64,000 bases of DNA. It comes from Mucilaginibacter rigui. GTDB taxonomy: Bacteria; Bacteroidota; Bacteroidia; Sphingobacteriales; Sphingobacteriaceae. The DNA lies in assembly GCF_014773275.1 (NCBI RefSeq), contig NZ_JACWMW010000001.1, forward strand, positions 1,054,001 through 1,118,000, given 5' to 3'. Shown here in pieces: positions 36,360-46,138 of the stretch (position 1 is its first letter; every line of letters begins with the position of its first letter). The notes beneath the pieces were generated by a model that was given only the letters and a program-made list of their open reading frames with translations, did not search any database and was not told the origin of the DNA. Position numbers and translations under genes: made by a program.

Positions 36360-38387
36360 CTAATTTTTAATGGTTAATAAACCCGCATTAATAGCAACAA
36401 TAACGGTGCTCACGGTCATCAACACAGCCCCAATTGCCGGACTTACCAAAATGCACTGGTTATACAATACGCCTGCGGCAAGCGGTATCGTCACCACGTT
36501 ATAGCCGGTTGCCCATGCCAGGTTCTGGATCATTTTCCGGTAAGTAGCTTTACCAAACAGGATCAGGTTGACAATGTCCTGAGGATTGCTGTTAACCAAA
36601 ACGATCCCGGCAGTTTCAGCGGCGATATCGCTGCCTGATCCTACGGCGATACCAATATCGGCCTGCGCAAGCGCAGGGGCATCATTTACCCCGTCACCGG
36701 TCATGGCCACGAATTCGCCTTTTTTTTGTAGTTTTTTGATCTTTTCCAGCTTCTCGTGGGGCAACACTTCCGCAAAAAAACCATCCATTTTCAGTTGTTT
36801 GCTGACGCTTTCAGCTACCTGCTTATTGTCACCGGTGAGCAGGATTGACTGAATATCGTTATCATGCAAAGTGGCTATCGCGTCGGCAGATTCCGGCCTG
36901 ACTACGTCAGCCAGGGCCACAAAACCGGCTAGTTGATCATTGATCAATACAAACACCACCGTCTCATTACCAACCGTGTGGTAATCCGGAGGCAGCTGCA
37001 AATTATTTTCTTTAAGATAGCCGGGACTAACGATCTTGACCTTTCTCCCTCCTGCAACACCCGCTACACCTTTACCGGTGATCGCTCTGAAATCTGAAAC
37101 CTGCGGCAGGGTCAGATTCCGCTTCTTTACTTCGGTCATGATTCCGGTTGCAATAGGGTGCTCAGAGTGGGCTTCCAATGCGCCCGTTAAACGGATCAAT
37201 TCATTTTCATTTGAGGCCTGTTCACCTATGGTTGACACGCGTGATACCTCAAACTTTCCTTTAGTCAAAGTCCCGGTTTTATCAAAAACAACGGTTGTTA
37301 TCTTGCGGGAGTTTTCAAAAGCTGTACGGTTCTTGATGAGCAGCCCATGCTGTGCTGACAAGGCGGTTGATCTGGCCACTACCAGCGGAACAGCGAGTCC
37401 AAGCGCATGGGGGCAGCAGATCACGATGACGGTAACCATTCGCTCCATGGCAAAGGCGATATCGCGGCCCAGGCTTATCCATACAACAAACGTAGTAATA
37501 CCCGCCAAAAGGGCAATGATTGTCAGCCACCGTGCTGCTTTATCCGCCAATAGCTGGGTGTTGGATTTAGCATCCTGTGCGCTTCGCACCAGGTCAACCA
37601 CCTTGAAGAGATAGGAGTCCTTACTGCTATGGGTTACCCGCACTTTCAAAGATCCGTTGCCGTTTACTGAACCTGCGATCACCTTTTGTCCCTTGATTTT
37701 TAGAACGGGTTTAGACTCGCCCGTCAGCATCGATTCATTCAGGTAGCTTTCCCCTTCTTCGACCAGGCCATCTGCCGCGATTTTTTCACCAGGTTTAACG
37801 AGGATAAGGTCGCCTTCTTTCAATGTTTCCGTTTTTACATCCGCTGTACCGTTTTCTTGGATCAGGTGAGCAGTTGACGGCATAAGCTGAACAAGCAATT
37901 CCAACTCACGCGAAGCGCCGGCTACCGACCGCATTTCGACCCAGTGACCAAGCAGCATAATGAGGATAAGCGTGGCCAGTTCCCAGAAGAAATCCATGCC
38001 TTTTAACCCAAACACCGTTGCGGTGCTATAGCCATAGGCCACGGTTATCGCGAACCCAATCAGGGTCATCATCCCCGGATTCTTCGCTTTCATTTCAGAA
38101 AACCATCCCGTCAAAAACGGCCAGCCTCCATAAACGAATACTGTGGTAGAAAGTAAAAATAGTACATATTGACTGCCGGAAAAGCCTATCTGTAAATGCA
38201 GCCACTGCTGGGTCATGTGCGATAAAAGCAGGATCGGCAAGGTCAATACCAATACTACGTAAAAACGCTTACGGAAATCAGCGATCATCGCATTATGGTT
38301 ATGTCCGCCATGCCCCATATGCTGATGGTCTTTATCATGATTCCCATTATTTTGATCTGTCATGTGGTGATGCGTCTGATGTTCCAT
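36360..38387 (-). CDS. P1B-type copper-exporting ATPase with CPH motif (CopB-like)
   Basis: The 675-residue pump has a His-rich N-terminus (HHHM, HQHMGHGGHNHN) instead of an HMA domain. It carries the actuator LTGES, transmembrane CPH (VICCPHALGLAVP) near residue 327, DKTGTLTKG near 368, SEHPIATG, and MTGDGVNDAPALAQADIG. CPH pumps of the P1B-3 group export copper (Cu2+/Cu+). The gene is immediately downstream of the multicopper oxidase on the same strand (11-base gap), so the pair oxidises and exports copper together. Confidence 0.92.
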   Translation of the reverse strand: MEHQTHHHMTDQNNGNHDKDHQHMGHGGHNHNAMIADFRKRFYVVLVLTLPILLLSHMTQQWLHLQIGFSGSQYVLFLLSTTVFVYGGWPFLTGWFSEMKAKNPGMMTLIGFAITVAYGYSTATVFGLKGMDFFWELATLILIMLLGHWVEMRSVAGASRELELLVQLMPSTAHLIQENGTADVKTETLKEGDLILVKPGEKIAADGLVEEGESYLNESMLTGESKPVLKIKGQKVIAGSVNGNGSLKVRVTHSSKDSYLFKVVDLVRSAQDAKSNTQLLADKAARWLTIIALLAGITTFVVWISLGRDIAFAMERMVTVIVICCPHALGLAVPLVVARSTALSAQHGLLIKNRTAFENSRKITTVVFDKTGTLTKGKFEVSRVSTIGEQASNENELIRLTGALEAHSEHPIATGIMTEVKKRNLTLPQVSDFRAITGKGVAGVAGGRKVKIVSPGYLKENNLQLPPDYHTVGNETVVFVLINDQLAGFVALADVVRPESADAIATLHDNDIQSILLTGDNKQVAESVSKQLKMDGFFAEVLPHEKLEKIKKLQKKGEFVAMTGDGVNDAPALAQADIGIAVGSGSDIAAETAGIVLVNSNPQDIVNLILFGKATYRKMIQNLAWATGYNVVTIPLAAGVLYNQCILVSPAIGAVLMTVSTVIVAINAGLLTIKN

Positions 38388-38398
38388 CGCGTTTCTTT

Positions 38399-40654
38399 TT
38401 AATAGGTTAATGTTAATCCGGCCCCCAATCCCATATCGCTGTCGTAATGACTGGATAGGGAAAAGGTTTTATTCACGATATAACGTAATCCACCTGTATA
38501 TTCTTTATCGGTATTAGCCATCAATGTCATGCGTAAACGGCTGCTTAACGGTATATCTTCCCGCCCAAGCTGAAATCTAAACTTACCGTTACCGTCAACA
38601 CGAAAATCAGCCACAAATAACATTGGCAGCGTATAGGCTAAGCCTACTACAGCTGTGTGCCTGTTATTCTTGTTGCTAACCTGGCCAAACATATTTTTCT
38701 CCACTTCATCTGTCCGTTTGTAGTGGTAGTCAAAGCCCGCATATGCATAGAGCCATTGCATACGGCCGAAATATCGCCCAAACATGGTCTCGCTCTCATA
38801 GCCTTTGGTGTCATTAGTGCCCAGGTGCCACATCGTCGAAAATTTCCAGCGGGTATTGGCCAATGCCGCGTTACCGTCGCTGCCGTTACTCTCCAATCCC
38901 AATTTAGCGGAGGCGTAAAATTTGCGGTCATCAGCAGCCACTTTTTTAAAACCGGCTACCGGATCAGGTACTTCCGGGTTTGGTGGTGAATTCTCATAGC
39001 TGAAGATGCGGCCCATGCCGCTCATCATATGGTATAAAATATGACAGTGAAAGAACCAGTCGCCGCTTTCCGTCGCCCGGAACTCGATGGTGTCGCGCTC
39101 CATGGGCATAATGTCCAGCGTATTTTTTAGCGGGGCATAATCTCCTTGTCCGTTCAACACGCGGAAGTAATGGCCGTGCAGGTGCATTGGATGCCGCATC
39201 ATGGTATTGTTATACAAAATGATCCGTACGTTTTGCCCCTGTTTGATCAGTATCTTATCAGACTCAGAAACGGTTTTATTATTTATCGACCATACATAAC
39301 GGTTCATGTTGCCGGTTAGCTCAAAGTTAAGCGTTTTAGTAGGGCCACTGGTTAAAGTGGTCACATGAGTAGACTTGAGCATATTGTAATTTAAGGTAAT
39401 GATATTGCCAGTGCCTGCGCCCATATCCATGCCCGCCATAGGCTGCATAGGTTTTGACGTGTCCTTTCCCATACTTTCATCTTCGCCGGATATTTCAGGA
39501 TACATCACAGTATTCATGTCCATGACCTGGTTAGTCATCACCATACCATTCATTTCCTTCATATTTCCCTGCATATCCATCATGTTGTTCATCATGTTCA
39601 TGCCTTCAAAGTACTTCAGACGTCCCATCTTTTTAGCCGGATGTTTCATCCCGTTTCCTAACCAAAGAGAAGTGTATTTTGTCCTGTCCTCGGGCGTAGC
39701 CAGGAATTCATAGCTGCCATCTGCCGGGATGGTCACCACCACATCATAAGTCTCCGCCACACCAACGATCATCCGGTCAACGTCTACCGGTTGCACGTCT
39801 TCGCCATCATTGGCCACTACCTGTATTTTTCCCCCTGCCCATTTGAGCCAGAAATAGGTAGACGAACTACCGTTGACTACGCGTAAGCGCACCTTTTCGC
39901 CTGCCTTAAATTGCGGAGCCTGCGCTTCAACTTTCCCATTGCTAAAAAATCGGTCGTAATAAACGTCGCTTACATCCATGGCGTTCATACGCTTCCATTC
40001 GTTGGTCAGCTTGGTTTTCAGGTGCCCGGTTTTTAAAGCCTGCCAATAGTCCTGCGTACTGCCTTTGCGGATGGCATACCAGTCGGTCGCATTATGTAAG
40101 CGGCGCTGCACCTGCTCGGGGTTCTCATCCGTCCAGTCGCTCAGCAATAAAGTATATTCTTTCATTGGCTGAGGCCTGCGCTCGTGAATAATAAACGCTC
40201 CGTACAGGCCGCTTTGTTCCTGTGTCATGGTATGCGAATGATACCAATAGGTGCCATGCTGTACCAGCGGAAATTTAAATAAGTGTGTTTGCCCGGCGAG
40301 AATAGGCGTCGTTGTGAGATACGACACACCATCGTAACGGTTAGGCAAAATCAAACCGTGCCAATGGATGGAGGTTTCCATCATCATTTCATTATGCACG
40401 TAGATCTCCGCCGTATCGCCCTCGGTAAACTCCAGCGTCGGTGCGGGTATGCTGCCATTAATAGCCATGGCGGCTGTTTGCTTACCGGTGTAGTTTACGG
40501 TAGTATCGTTAATATACAAGTGGTAGATGTCCCGATTGCCGATCCTGGTATGCAGCGGAAGATGCTGACCTTTGCCCATCATCATAGGATGCTGCGCAAA
40601 GGCTACTCCAAAAAGCAAAAATAGAATACTAAATAATAAGATTAATTTTTTCAT
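38399..40654 (-). CDS. Multicopper oxidase fused to a CopB-like outer-membrane tail
   Basis: A signal peptide (LLFSILFLLFGVAFAQ) leads into a three-cupredoxin multicopper oxidase with all copper sites visible: SIHWHGLI, WYHSHTM, HPMHLHGHYF and WFFHCHILYHMMSGMG. A Met-rich insert (MNMMNNMMDMQGN and more) near 350-395 suits copper binding, as in CueO and PcoA/CopA oxidases. From about residue 570 the sequence changes to beta-strands with alternate aromatic residues (MQWLYAYAGFDYHYKR, FRFQLGREDI, ending LTLTY), similar to the CopB/PcoB barrel. So oxidase and outer-membrane partner are one chain. Confidence 0.9.
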   Translation of the reverse strand: MKKLILLFSILFLLFGVAFAQHPMMMGKGQHLPLHTRIGNRDIYHLYINDTTVNYTGKQTAAMAINGSIPAPTLEFTEGDTAEIYVHNEMMMETSIHWHGLILPNRYDGVSYLTTTPILAGQTHLFKFPLVQHGTYWYHSHTMTQEQSGLYGAFIIHERRPQPMKEYTLLLSDWTDENPEQVQRRLHNATDWYAIRKGSTQDYWQALKTGHLKTKLTNEWKRMNAMDVSDVYYDRFFSNGKVEAQAPQFKAGEKVRLRVVNGSSSTYFWLKWAGGKIQVVANDGEDVQPVDVDRMIVGVAETYDVVVTIPADGSYEFLATPEDRTKYTSLWLGNGMKHPAKKMGRLKYFEGMNMMNNMMDMQGNMKEMNGMVMTNQVMDMNTVMYPEISGEDESMGKDTSKPMQPMAGMDMGAGTGNIITLNYNMLKSTHVTTLTSGPTKTLNFELTGNMNRYVWSINNKTVSESDKILIKQGQNVRIILYNNTMMRHPMHLHGHYFRVLNGQGDYAPLKNTLDIMPMERDTIEFRATESGDWFFHCHILYHMMSGMGRIFSYENSPPNPEVPDPVAGFKKVAADDRKFYASAKLGLESNGSDGNAALANTRWKFSTMWHLGTNDTKGYESETMFGRYFGRMQWLYAYAGFDYHYKRTDEVEKNMFGQVSNKNNRHTAVVGLAYTLPMLFVADFRVDGNGKFRFQLGREDIPLSSRLRMTLMANTDKEYTGGLRYIVNKTFSLSSHYDSDMGLGAGLTLTY

Positions 40655-40695
40655 GGTATAAAACAGGCCGAAGCTTTCACTCCGGCCCGTATATT

Positions 40696-41178
40696 TTATT
40701 TTGCAGCAGGTAAAGTTTCCTTAACCTCACCGCAGGTTAGCATTTGATTACCGTAATAAGGATTTTTGATGGCCGCTGATTCGCTTAACCAATAAGACTT
40801 TTTCATCGGGCAATAGTTGCGGTAAACCGGCGTACTGTTAAACTTACCGGCTTTTACCAGCGTGTACATGTTCTCTGATAGTTTGGCAAAATGTTCGCGC
40901 TGATGGGCTATATTATTGCTCTCACCAATATGCCGGGCATCAAACAATAGTTTATCTTTTTGAGCCTCGGTCAATTGATCGGCTGGAACGGCGGTTACTG
41001 TGCTTTGAAATTCTTTTGCTTTGGTATTTGCAGTGGCCGCATTGCCACTGATCAGAGCGTTCTTTACACCGTAATAGGCGGTTAATATCGCATCTTTGGA
41101 TGAATTGGTTTGCGCTTTCACTTGCGTAAAGGACAATAGCGCCAAAAAGGCGCATACGAGAATTGGAAGCTTTTTCAT
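40696..41178 (-). CDS. DUF3347 periplasmic protein of the copper cluster
   Basis: The 160-residue protein has a signal peptide (KLPILVCAFLALLSFTQVKA). The body is helical (ILTAYYGVKNALISGNAATA) and ends in a metal-site-like segment YRNYCPMKKSYWLSESAAIKNPYYGNQMLTCG, with CPM and C motifs near 120 and 150. This is the DUF3347 pattern, found with copper resistance genes in Bacteroidota. It lies upstream of the oxidase on the same strand (41-base gap). A copper-binding role is inference from motif and place. Confidence 0.85.
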   Translation of the reverse strand: MKKLPILVCAFLALLSFTQVKAQTNSSKDAILTAYYGVKNALISGNAATANTKAKEFQSTVTAVPADQLTEAQKDKLLFDARHIGESNNIAHQREHFAKLSENMYTLVKAGKFNSTPVYRNYCPMKKSYWLSESAAIKNPYYGNQMLTCGEVKETLPAAK

Positions 41179-41297
41179 GCTCTTAAATTTTAAAAATGAA
41201 TATTAATTCCTGATTAACAGGAAATTATTGAGGTTAAACTTGAATAAATGATCAAAAGATCATTCGTTTCTTCAGGATCGAAGAAATAGAAAAAGGA

Positions 41298-41699
41298 TCA
41301 GATACGAAAAACACAGTTACGCAAAAATACGGGGACAGCCGGAACGGATGGAGGTGCCTGGCTTACCGGGTACTGAACCGTTAGCGGTACATTAGGATAA
41401 GACAATGATCCGAAAAAATGAACTGCCGGTAGCACAACCGCACTGGTACCCAGGGTAAGCTGGCTATAAGTGACCGAACCGCTTTTATCTGATTTGAGCT
41501 GCTGGTGCTTATCTGTACAGCACTTTTTAGTTGATTTTGCCTTAAGATCCATGCCGCAGGTATGGCATTTTTCGGTGTGACTGTGCCATAGTAATACCTT
41601 GACCAGCCTGCCCATACAGTACTGGTAATGCAGCGTTGCCCCGGAAGAAACGCCCAGGTACAACACAGCTAAAAAGGTTATGAACAGCTTTTTGATCAC
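41298..41699 (-). CDS. HYC_CC_PP family exported protein
   Basis: The 133-residue protein has a signal segment and the three family-naming motifs: HYQYCMGRLV (HYC), KCCTDKHQQLK (CC) and QAPPSVPAVP (PP). An extra HTEKCHTCGM is rich in Cys/His. The family is Bacteroidota-specific and travels with copper and cobalt transport genes. The conserved Cys, His and Met residues suggest metal binding in the periplasm. It precedes the DUF3347 gene on the minus strand. Confidence 0.85.
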   Translation of the reverse strand: MIKKLFITFLAVLYLGVSSGATLHYQYCMGRLVKVLLWHSHTEKCHTCGMDLKAKSTKKCCTDKHQQLKSDKSGSVTYSQLTLGTSAVVLPAVHFFGSLSYPNVPLTVQYPVSQAPPSVPAVPVFLRNCVFRI

Positions 41700-41867
41700 G
41701 ATACAAATATCATCAATATAACGGAAAGCGATTTATATAATTTTCAATTGTATTTACAAAATAACCAGATCTACAGCAGCATGATAATGATGCAAATCAG
41801 TTCAATAACTGACTATAATCAACATTATTGCCTATCTGCCTGCTTTACTTTCACTTAAAAAACAATC

Positions 41868-42330
41868 ATGAAAAAAGCGATCCACTTAATATGTGCCATC
41901 ACCACCCTGGTGATAGCTGGTTTTTGCACCTGCATCTGCGCAAACCGAGCCAAAACCAGTGCCAGCAAATGAAATTCACATCAACAAAAAAGGTGAGATA
42001 CATGACCATGGCGGTACCTTGCTGGGCTACATCAGTAAGGACAATATCGTAAAGGATGCCAAGGGCAACAAAGTCTATTTTATCGACCGTGACGGTAACG
42101 TGATCGACGCGAAGGGCAACAAATTAGGAAAATCGGCGAAGAACGGCTTTTATTTCAACAATGAAGGACAGCAGGTTTTAAAAGTCAAGGATAAAGACGC
42201 TGAAGAATGTGAGATATTAGATCCGGACGGCCATAATTTGGGCACCACGCACAAAAATTACAAGCTGCATGCCTGTGCTGCGCATTGCCTGTTCTTAAAA
42301 AAGCAAGCCAATCCACATCCGGTACATTAA
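41868..42330 (+). pseudogene. Exported protein of the copper cluster, frameshifted in its signal peptide
   Basis: The ATG at 41868 starts a signal peptide (MKKAIHLICAITTLVIA). After about 17 residues the frame changes near GGTTTTT (41919-41925): the downstream frame reads VFAPASAQTEPKPVPANE, with a good signal peptidase site at ASA, then NEIHINKKGEIHDHGG and repeats such as DAKGNKVYFIDRDGNVIDAKG. Removing one base restores about 153 residues. The C-terminus has CAAHCLFLKKQANPHPVH. The repeats GN(K/V) and terminal Cys/His suggest metal handling; no family is recognised. Decay or sequencing error cannot be separated. Confidence 0.65.
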
Positions 42331-42395
42331 CGCCACTTATTTTATAAAGATCGGGCATAATTGTATAAACGCCTTTAAGATTAAATAGCGACCTT

Positions 42396-42403
42396 TAGGT
42401 TTG
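42396..42403 (+). promoter_or_regulatory. -7 element of the AraC-type regulator
   Basis: TAGGTTTG matches TAnnTTTG and ends four bases before the ATG at 42408. Transcription from it would begin at or next to the start codon, giving a leaderless mRNA. Confidence 0.5.
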
Positions 42404-42407
42404 CTAT

Positions 42408-42980
42408 ATGACAGAACTATTTATCAAAAATATGGTATGCGACCGCTGTAAAATGGTAGTCGAACAGGAACTCAAAAGACACGGGCTCCAGGTGAACGAT
42501 GTTCATCTGGGCCTCGTGCATTTACGTAATGATATTGATAAACAGCAGCGCCTGGAATTGGCAGAGGGGCTAAGTAAACTGGGCTTTGAACTATTGGATG
42601 ACGCCAAGTCAAAAACTGTAGAGCAGATCAAAAACAGTATTATTCAAAAAATACATCATAGCGACTACCTGGATATCAAGGTGAATTGGTCTGCATTGCT
42701 TGCGGATGAACTACACCAGGATTACAAGCACCTGAGCGGCTTATTCTCGGCAGTAGAGGGCATCACACTGGAGCAATATATCATCCAGCAAAAAATCGAA
42801 CGGGTGAAGGAACTGCTTTTTTACGACGAACTGAACCTGAGCGAGATCTCCTATAAATTGGGCTACAGCAGTGTTGCTCATCTTTCCGCGCAATTTAAAA
42901 AGGTGACAGGTCAAACGCCCTCACAGTTTAAAGCGGCACGATCGGGCGGTAGTTCGCGCCGCTCCCTTGACACGATCTGA
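42408..42980 (+). CDS. AraC-family regulator with N-terminal HMA-like metal-binding domain
   Basis: The 190-residue protein combines an HMA-like domain (LFIKNMVCDRCKMVVEQEL, CxxC at residues 10-13) with a C-terminal AraC DNA-binding domain (LFYDELNLSEISYKLGYSSV, AHLSAQFKKVTGQTPSQF). The direct link of a copper-chaperone fold to an HTH suggests a copper sensor. It is the likely regulator of copA and copZ downstream and perhaps of the divergent oxidase cluster; this follows from position, not proof. The ferredoxin-like half is 65-70 residues, as usual for HMA. Confidence 0.88.
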   Translation: MTELFIKNMVCDRCKMVVEQELKRHGLQVNDVHLGLVHLRNDIDKQQRLELAEGLSKLGFELLDDAKSKTVEQIKNSIIQKIHHSDYLDIKVNWSALLADELHQDYKHLSGLFSAVEGITLEQYIIQQKIERVKELLFYDELNLSEISYKLGYSSVAHLSAQFKKVTGQTPSQFKAARSGGSSRRSLDTI

Positions 42981-43005
42981 AAAAGATGTAAATCGCTTAG
43001 CCAAT

Positions 43006-43042
43006 TCTGTAAAGTTCAATGAGATCGCACTTCAGACCTTTG
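43006..43042 (+). promoter_or_regulatory. Promoter region of copA with CTGTAAAG box
   Basis: TCTGTAAAG (43006-43014) precedes a TTTG (43039-43042) by 24 bases; the full -7 is GACCTTTG, a weak match. The same box and spacing occur before the chaperone gene, suggesting a shared activator site. Confidence 0.4.
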
Positions 43043-43061
43043 TTTAATAAAGATCTGAACG

Positions 43062-45293
43062 ATGACAACCAAAACAATTCATACTCAAAAGAAATTATTT
43101 CCCGTTACCGGCATGACCTGCGCAGGTTGCGCAATTAGCGTTGAATCTATATTAAAATCGGCTCCCGGCGTTAACGATGCTGGTGTTAATTTTGCTAACA
43201 GTACTGCCTGGGCATTATACGATGACACCCAAACTAATCCTGTACTTCTTCAAAAGGCGGTACAGGCAGGCGGATATGACCTGATCGTCAATGCTCAAGA
43301 CCCTTCAAAGGCCCAGGAAGAAGAACAGTACAAAAAATATCTGGAATCAAAAACACGAACCATTTGGTCTTCCATATTTGCATTTCCGGTTTTTCTCATC
43401 GGCATGTTTTTCATGGATATACCCCATGCCGAATGGATATCGATGTTACTGACCATACCTGTAGTTTTCTGGTTTGGTAGGAACTTCTTTATCGGTGCGT
43501 GGAAACAAGTCCGCCATGGAAAAGCGAATATGGACACACTCGTTGCGCTAAGCACGGGGATTGCTTTCATCTTTAGCGCTTTCAATACCGTCAATCCCGA
43601 TTTCTGGCACAGCAGAGGTGTTCATCCTCATGTATATTTTGAAGCTGCGGCTGTTATTATCACCTTCATTTCTTTAGGGAAATTATTAGAGGAAAGGGCG
43701 AAGTCCAATACGTCATCGGCCATTAAAAAGCTGATGGGCCTTCAACCCAAAACAGTACGTTTTATTGTAAATGGTACGGAGAAGGAAATGCCCGTTGAAT
43801 CGGTCGTGCCGGGCGATGTCATTATCGTTCGGCCGGGAGAAAAGATCGCCGTGGACGGCCTGGTCAGCTCGGGCAATTCTTTTGTAGACGAAAGCATGAT
43901 CACCGGTGAGCCAGTACCGGTGGAAAAGACGGCCGGAGAAAAGGTATTTGCCGGTACGATCAATCAGAAAGGTAGCTTCCGGTTTGAGGCGGAAAAGATA
44001 GGCAGCGATACACTACTCGCCCACATCATTAAGTTGGTGCAGGAAGCACAGGGCAGTAAAGCCCCGGTACAGAAGTTGGTCGACAAGATCGCCGGTATAT
44101 TTGTACCTGTTGTCCTGGTGATCTCCGTATTGACCTTCGCTATTTGGATGCTTTTTGGTGGTGATAATGCATTTACCCATGCGTTGCTGACTTCCGTCAC
44201 TGTTCTGGTTATAGCCTGCCCCTGTGCTTTGGGCCTTGCCACCCCTACAGCCATTATGGTAGGTGTTGGAAAAGGTGCAGAGAACCACGTTTTAATAAAA
44301 GATGCCGAGAGCCTGGAGCTGGGATATAAGGTAAATGCCATTGTTCTGGACAAGACCGGAACGATAACCGAAGGTAGGCCCCGCGTTACAGAGATCAGTT
44401 GGTTAGAGGGGCTGGCAGATGATTCCTTGTTAAGCCAAATTCTTTACAATTTGGAATCCCGCTCTGAACATCCCTTAGCTGAAGCTGTAGTATCGGCAAT
44501 GGCAGTTGTTGCTACAGATAACTTCGCCTTGCAGAACTTTGAAAGTCTGACCGGGAGGGGCGTCAAAGCCGAATATTCGGGTAGCCGGTACCTGGTTGGC
44601 AATCGCAAGCTAATGGAAGAGAATGCCATTACAATTGAGCCATCACTAAAACAAAGAGCCAATGAACTTCAGGCATCCGCCAAAACGGTGGTGTACTTCA
44701 GTGATGCCCGTCATTGCCTGGCCATTATAGCTATAGCTGACAACGTGAAAAGCAGTTCTAAAAACGCCATTCATCAGTTGCAGCAAAATGGCGTGGAGGT
44801 GTTTATGCTGACAGGGGACAATGTACAGACGGCTGCGGCGATTGCAAGCGAGGTCGGCGTTGAAAATTATAGCGCTGAGGTAATGCCGCATGATAAAGCG
44901 GAATTTATAAAAGCATTGCAGGCAAAAGGTAAAGTGGTGGCCATGGTAGGTGATGGAATCAATGATAGCGAAGCGTTGGCACAGGCGGATGTCAGTATCG
45001 CCATGGGCAAAGGATCAGATATTGCGATGGAAGTTGCCAAAATTACGCTCATCACATCCGATCTGCAGTCGATACCCAAGGCGCTTTTACTTTCTAAGAA
45101 AACGGTAAGCACGATAAGGCAGAACCTTTTTTGGGCATTCATTTATAATGTGATCGGGATACCGGTGGCTGCAGGGATACTATACCCGTACAACGGTTTT
45201 CTGTTGAACCCAATGATAGCAGGTGCAGCGATGGCTTTGAGTTCTGTATCGGTGGTAAGCAACAGCTTGCGTTTAAAAGCAATTAAACTTTAG
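43062..45293 (+). CDS. copA: Cu+-exporting P1B ATPase CopA
   Basis: The 743-residue pump has one HMA domain ([12 protein letters not shown] at residues 18-29), actuator motif [11 protein letters not shown], the Cu+ signature [10 protein letters not shown] near 386, DKTGTITEG near 430, [10 protein letters not shown], and [21 protein letters not shown] plus an HMA with CxxC places it in the P1B-1 copper (silver) group. It is preceded by the AraC/HMA regulator and followed by a chaperone gene. It differs from the CPH pump on the other strand, so the cluster has two copper ATPases. Confidence 0.95.
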   Translation: MTTKTIHTQKKLFPVTGMTCAGCAISVESILKSAPGVNDAGVNFANSTAWALYDDTQTNPVLLQKAVQAGGYDLIVNAQDPSKAQEEEQYKKYLESKTRTIWSSIFAFPVFLIGMFFMDIPHAEWISMLLTIPVVFWFGRNFFIGAWKQVRHGKANMDTLVALSTGIAFIFSAFNTVNPDFWHSRGVHPHVYFEAAAVIITFISLGKLLEERAKSNTSSAIKKLMGLQPKTVRFIVNGTEKEMPVESVVPGDVIIVRPGEKIAVDGLVSSGNSFVDESMITGEPVPVEKTAGEKVFAGTINQKGSFRFEAEKIGSDTLLAHIIKLVQEAQGSKAPVQKLVDKIAGIFVPVVLVISVLTFAIWMLFGGDNAFTHALLTSVTVLVIACPCALGLATPTAIMVGVGKGAENHVLIKDAESLELGYKVNAIVLDKTGTITEGRPRVTEISWLEGLADDSLLSQILYNLESRSEHPLAEAVVSAMAVVATDNFALQNFESLTGRGVKAEYSGSRYLVGNRKLMEENAITIEPSLKQRANELQASAKTVVYFSDARHCLAIIAIADNVKSSSKNAIHQLQQNGVEVFMLTGDNVQTAAAIASEVGVENYSAEVMPHDKAEFIKALQAKGKVVAMVGDGINDSEALAQADVSIAMGKGSDIAMEVAKITLITSDLQSIPKALLLSKKTVSTIRQNLFWAFIYNVIGIPVAAGILYPYNGFLLNPMIAGAAMALSSVSVVSNSLRLKAIKL

Positions 45294-45323
45294 TGCGATT
45301 ATTTTATAACAAATCGCGCTTAT

Positions 45324-45359
45324 CCTGTAAAGCTAAAAGCCTGATCGCAGCTAATTTTG
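45324..45359 (+). promoter_or_regulatory. Promoter of the chaperone gene with CTGTAAAG box
   Basis: CCTGTAAAG (45324-45332) lies 23 bases before the TTTG of a perfect TAATTTTG (45352-45359), and the ATG follows 17 bases later. It resembles the region before copA. Confidence 0.5.
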
Positions 45360-45376
45360 AACTATAAATTATAACA

Positions 45377-45583
45377 ATGGAAACTTTAAAATTTAAAACA
45401 AATATCAATTGTGGCGGCTGTATCGCCAAAGTAACACCCGCTTTAAATGAAACTGTAGGTGAAGGAAACTGGCTGGTGGATACCAGCGTACCGGAAAAAA
45501 TCCTGACGGTAAAAGCTGAAACGATTTCTAATTCAATTATTAAGCGTGTTGAATCTGTTGGATTTAGAATTGAAAAAGTTTAA
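45377..45583 (+). CDS. CopZ-like HMA copper chaperone
   Basis: The 68-residue protein is a single HMA domain: LKFKTNINCGGCIAKVTPAL, with CxxC at residues 12-15, and the end RVESVGFRIEKV. It would deliver Cu+ to CopA or to the HMA domain of the regulator. It has its own promoter and is the last gene of the copper cluster. Confidence 0.9.
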   Translation: METLKFKTNINCGGCIAKVTPALNETVGEGNWLVDTSVPEKILTVKAETISNSIIKRVESVGFRIEKV

Positions 45584-46138
45584 TACTTACCAGGCAGTAG
45601 GTGAATGTGTATTTTATTGTATGGTCTCAGGTCTGCCCGCAGTTCACAATCAGCGCTTCTGAAATAAGATGAGATGTGGTCAAGGTGAGTGTTAATATGG
45701 GGACTACAGCAAGCTAATGGCATCCCTATGGAAACTGTTTCAAAAGAGCTGGGTCATAAAGGTTAATATTAGTGTGGGCTATTTTACCCCAGGAGTTACT
45801 TCGAAAAGATATTTGCCATTTATGCGGCGTTGAACCAAATGCTTTGATCATGGTTTGTTGTGATTTTCGTGTTCAGCTCAAATTCCTATTCCGAAAAGTA
45901 ATTCCGTTCACATTTATCTTTATCAGAACCGCTGTTTAGTTTGCCTGACATAAGTGACATTATTGGATAACACTACTTAAATATTATCTTCAAAGCGCAT
46001 ACTCATGCCGTATCATTACCCGGCCGGTAACAATAACCATAAGTAGCCTCAATTGCACTCAGGCGGGGCAGCAGTTTCTTCCACACGAATAGCATCCTGA
46101 ACATTTCTTTTCATTCGGATGATCATGCATTGATTAAT
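45584..46138. other. 555-base gap with an integrase remnant
   Basis: No intact gene is seen. The part 45706-45766 codes for a broken integrase end. The rest (45770-46138) is without recognisable coding or a clear terminator. Confidence 0.5.
45706..45766 (+). pseudogene. C-terminal fragment of a tyrosine recombinase
   Basis: The frame reads QANGIPMETVSKELGHKG and then stops. This is the conserved helix of Bacteroidota tyrosine integrases (LANGVPIETVSKMLGH) holding one of the catalytic histidines. Stops follow at once, so it is a dead relic, marking past integration beside the copper cluster. Confidence 0.65.
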
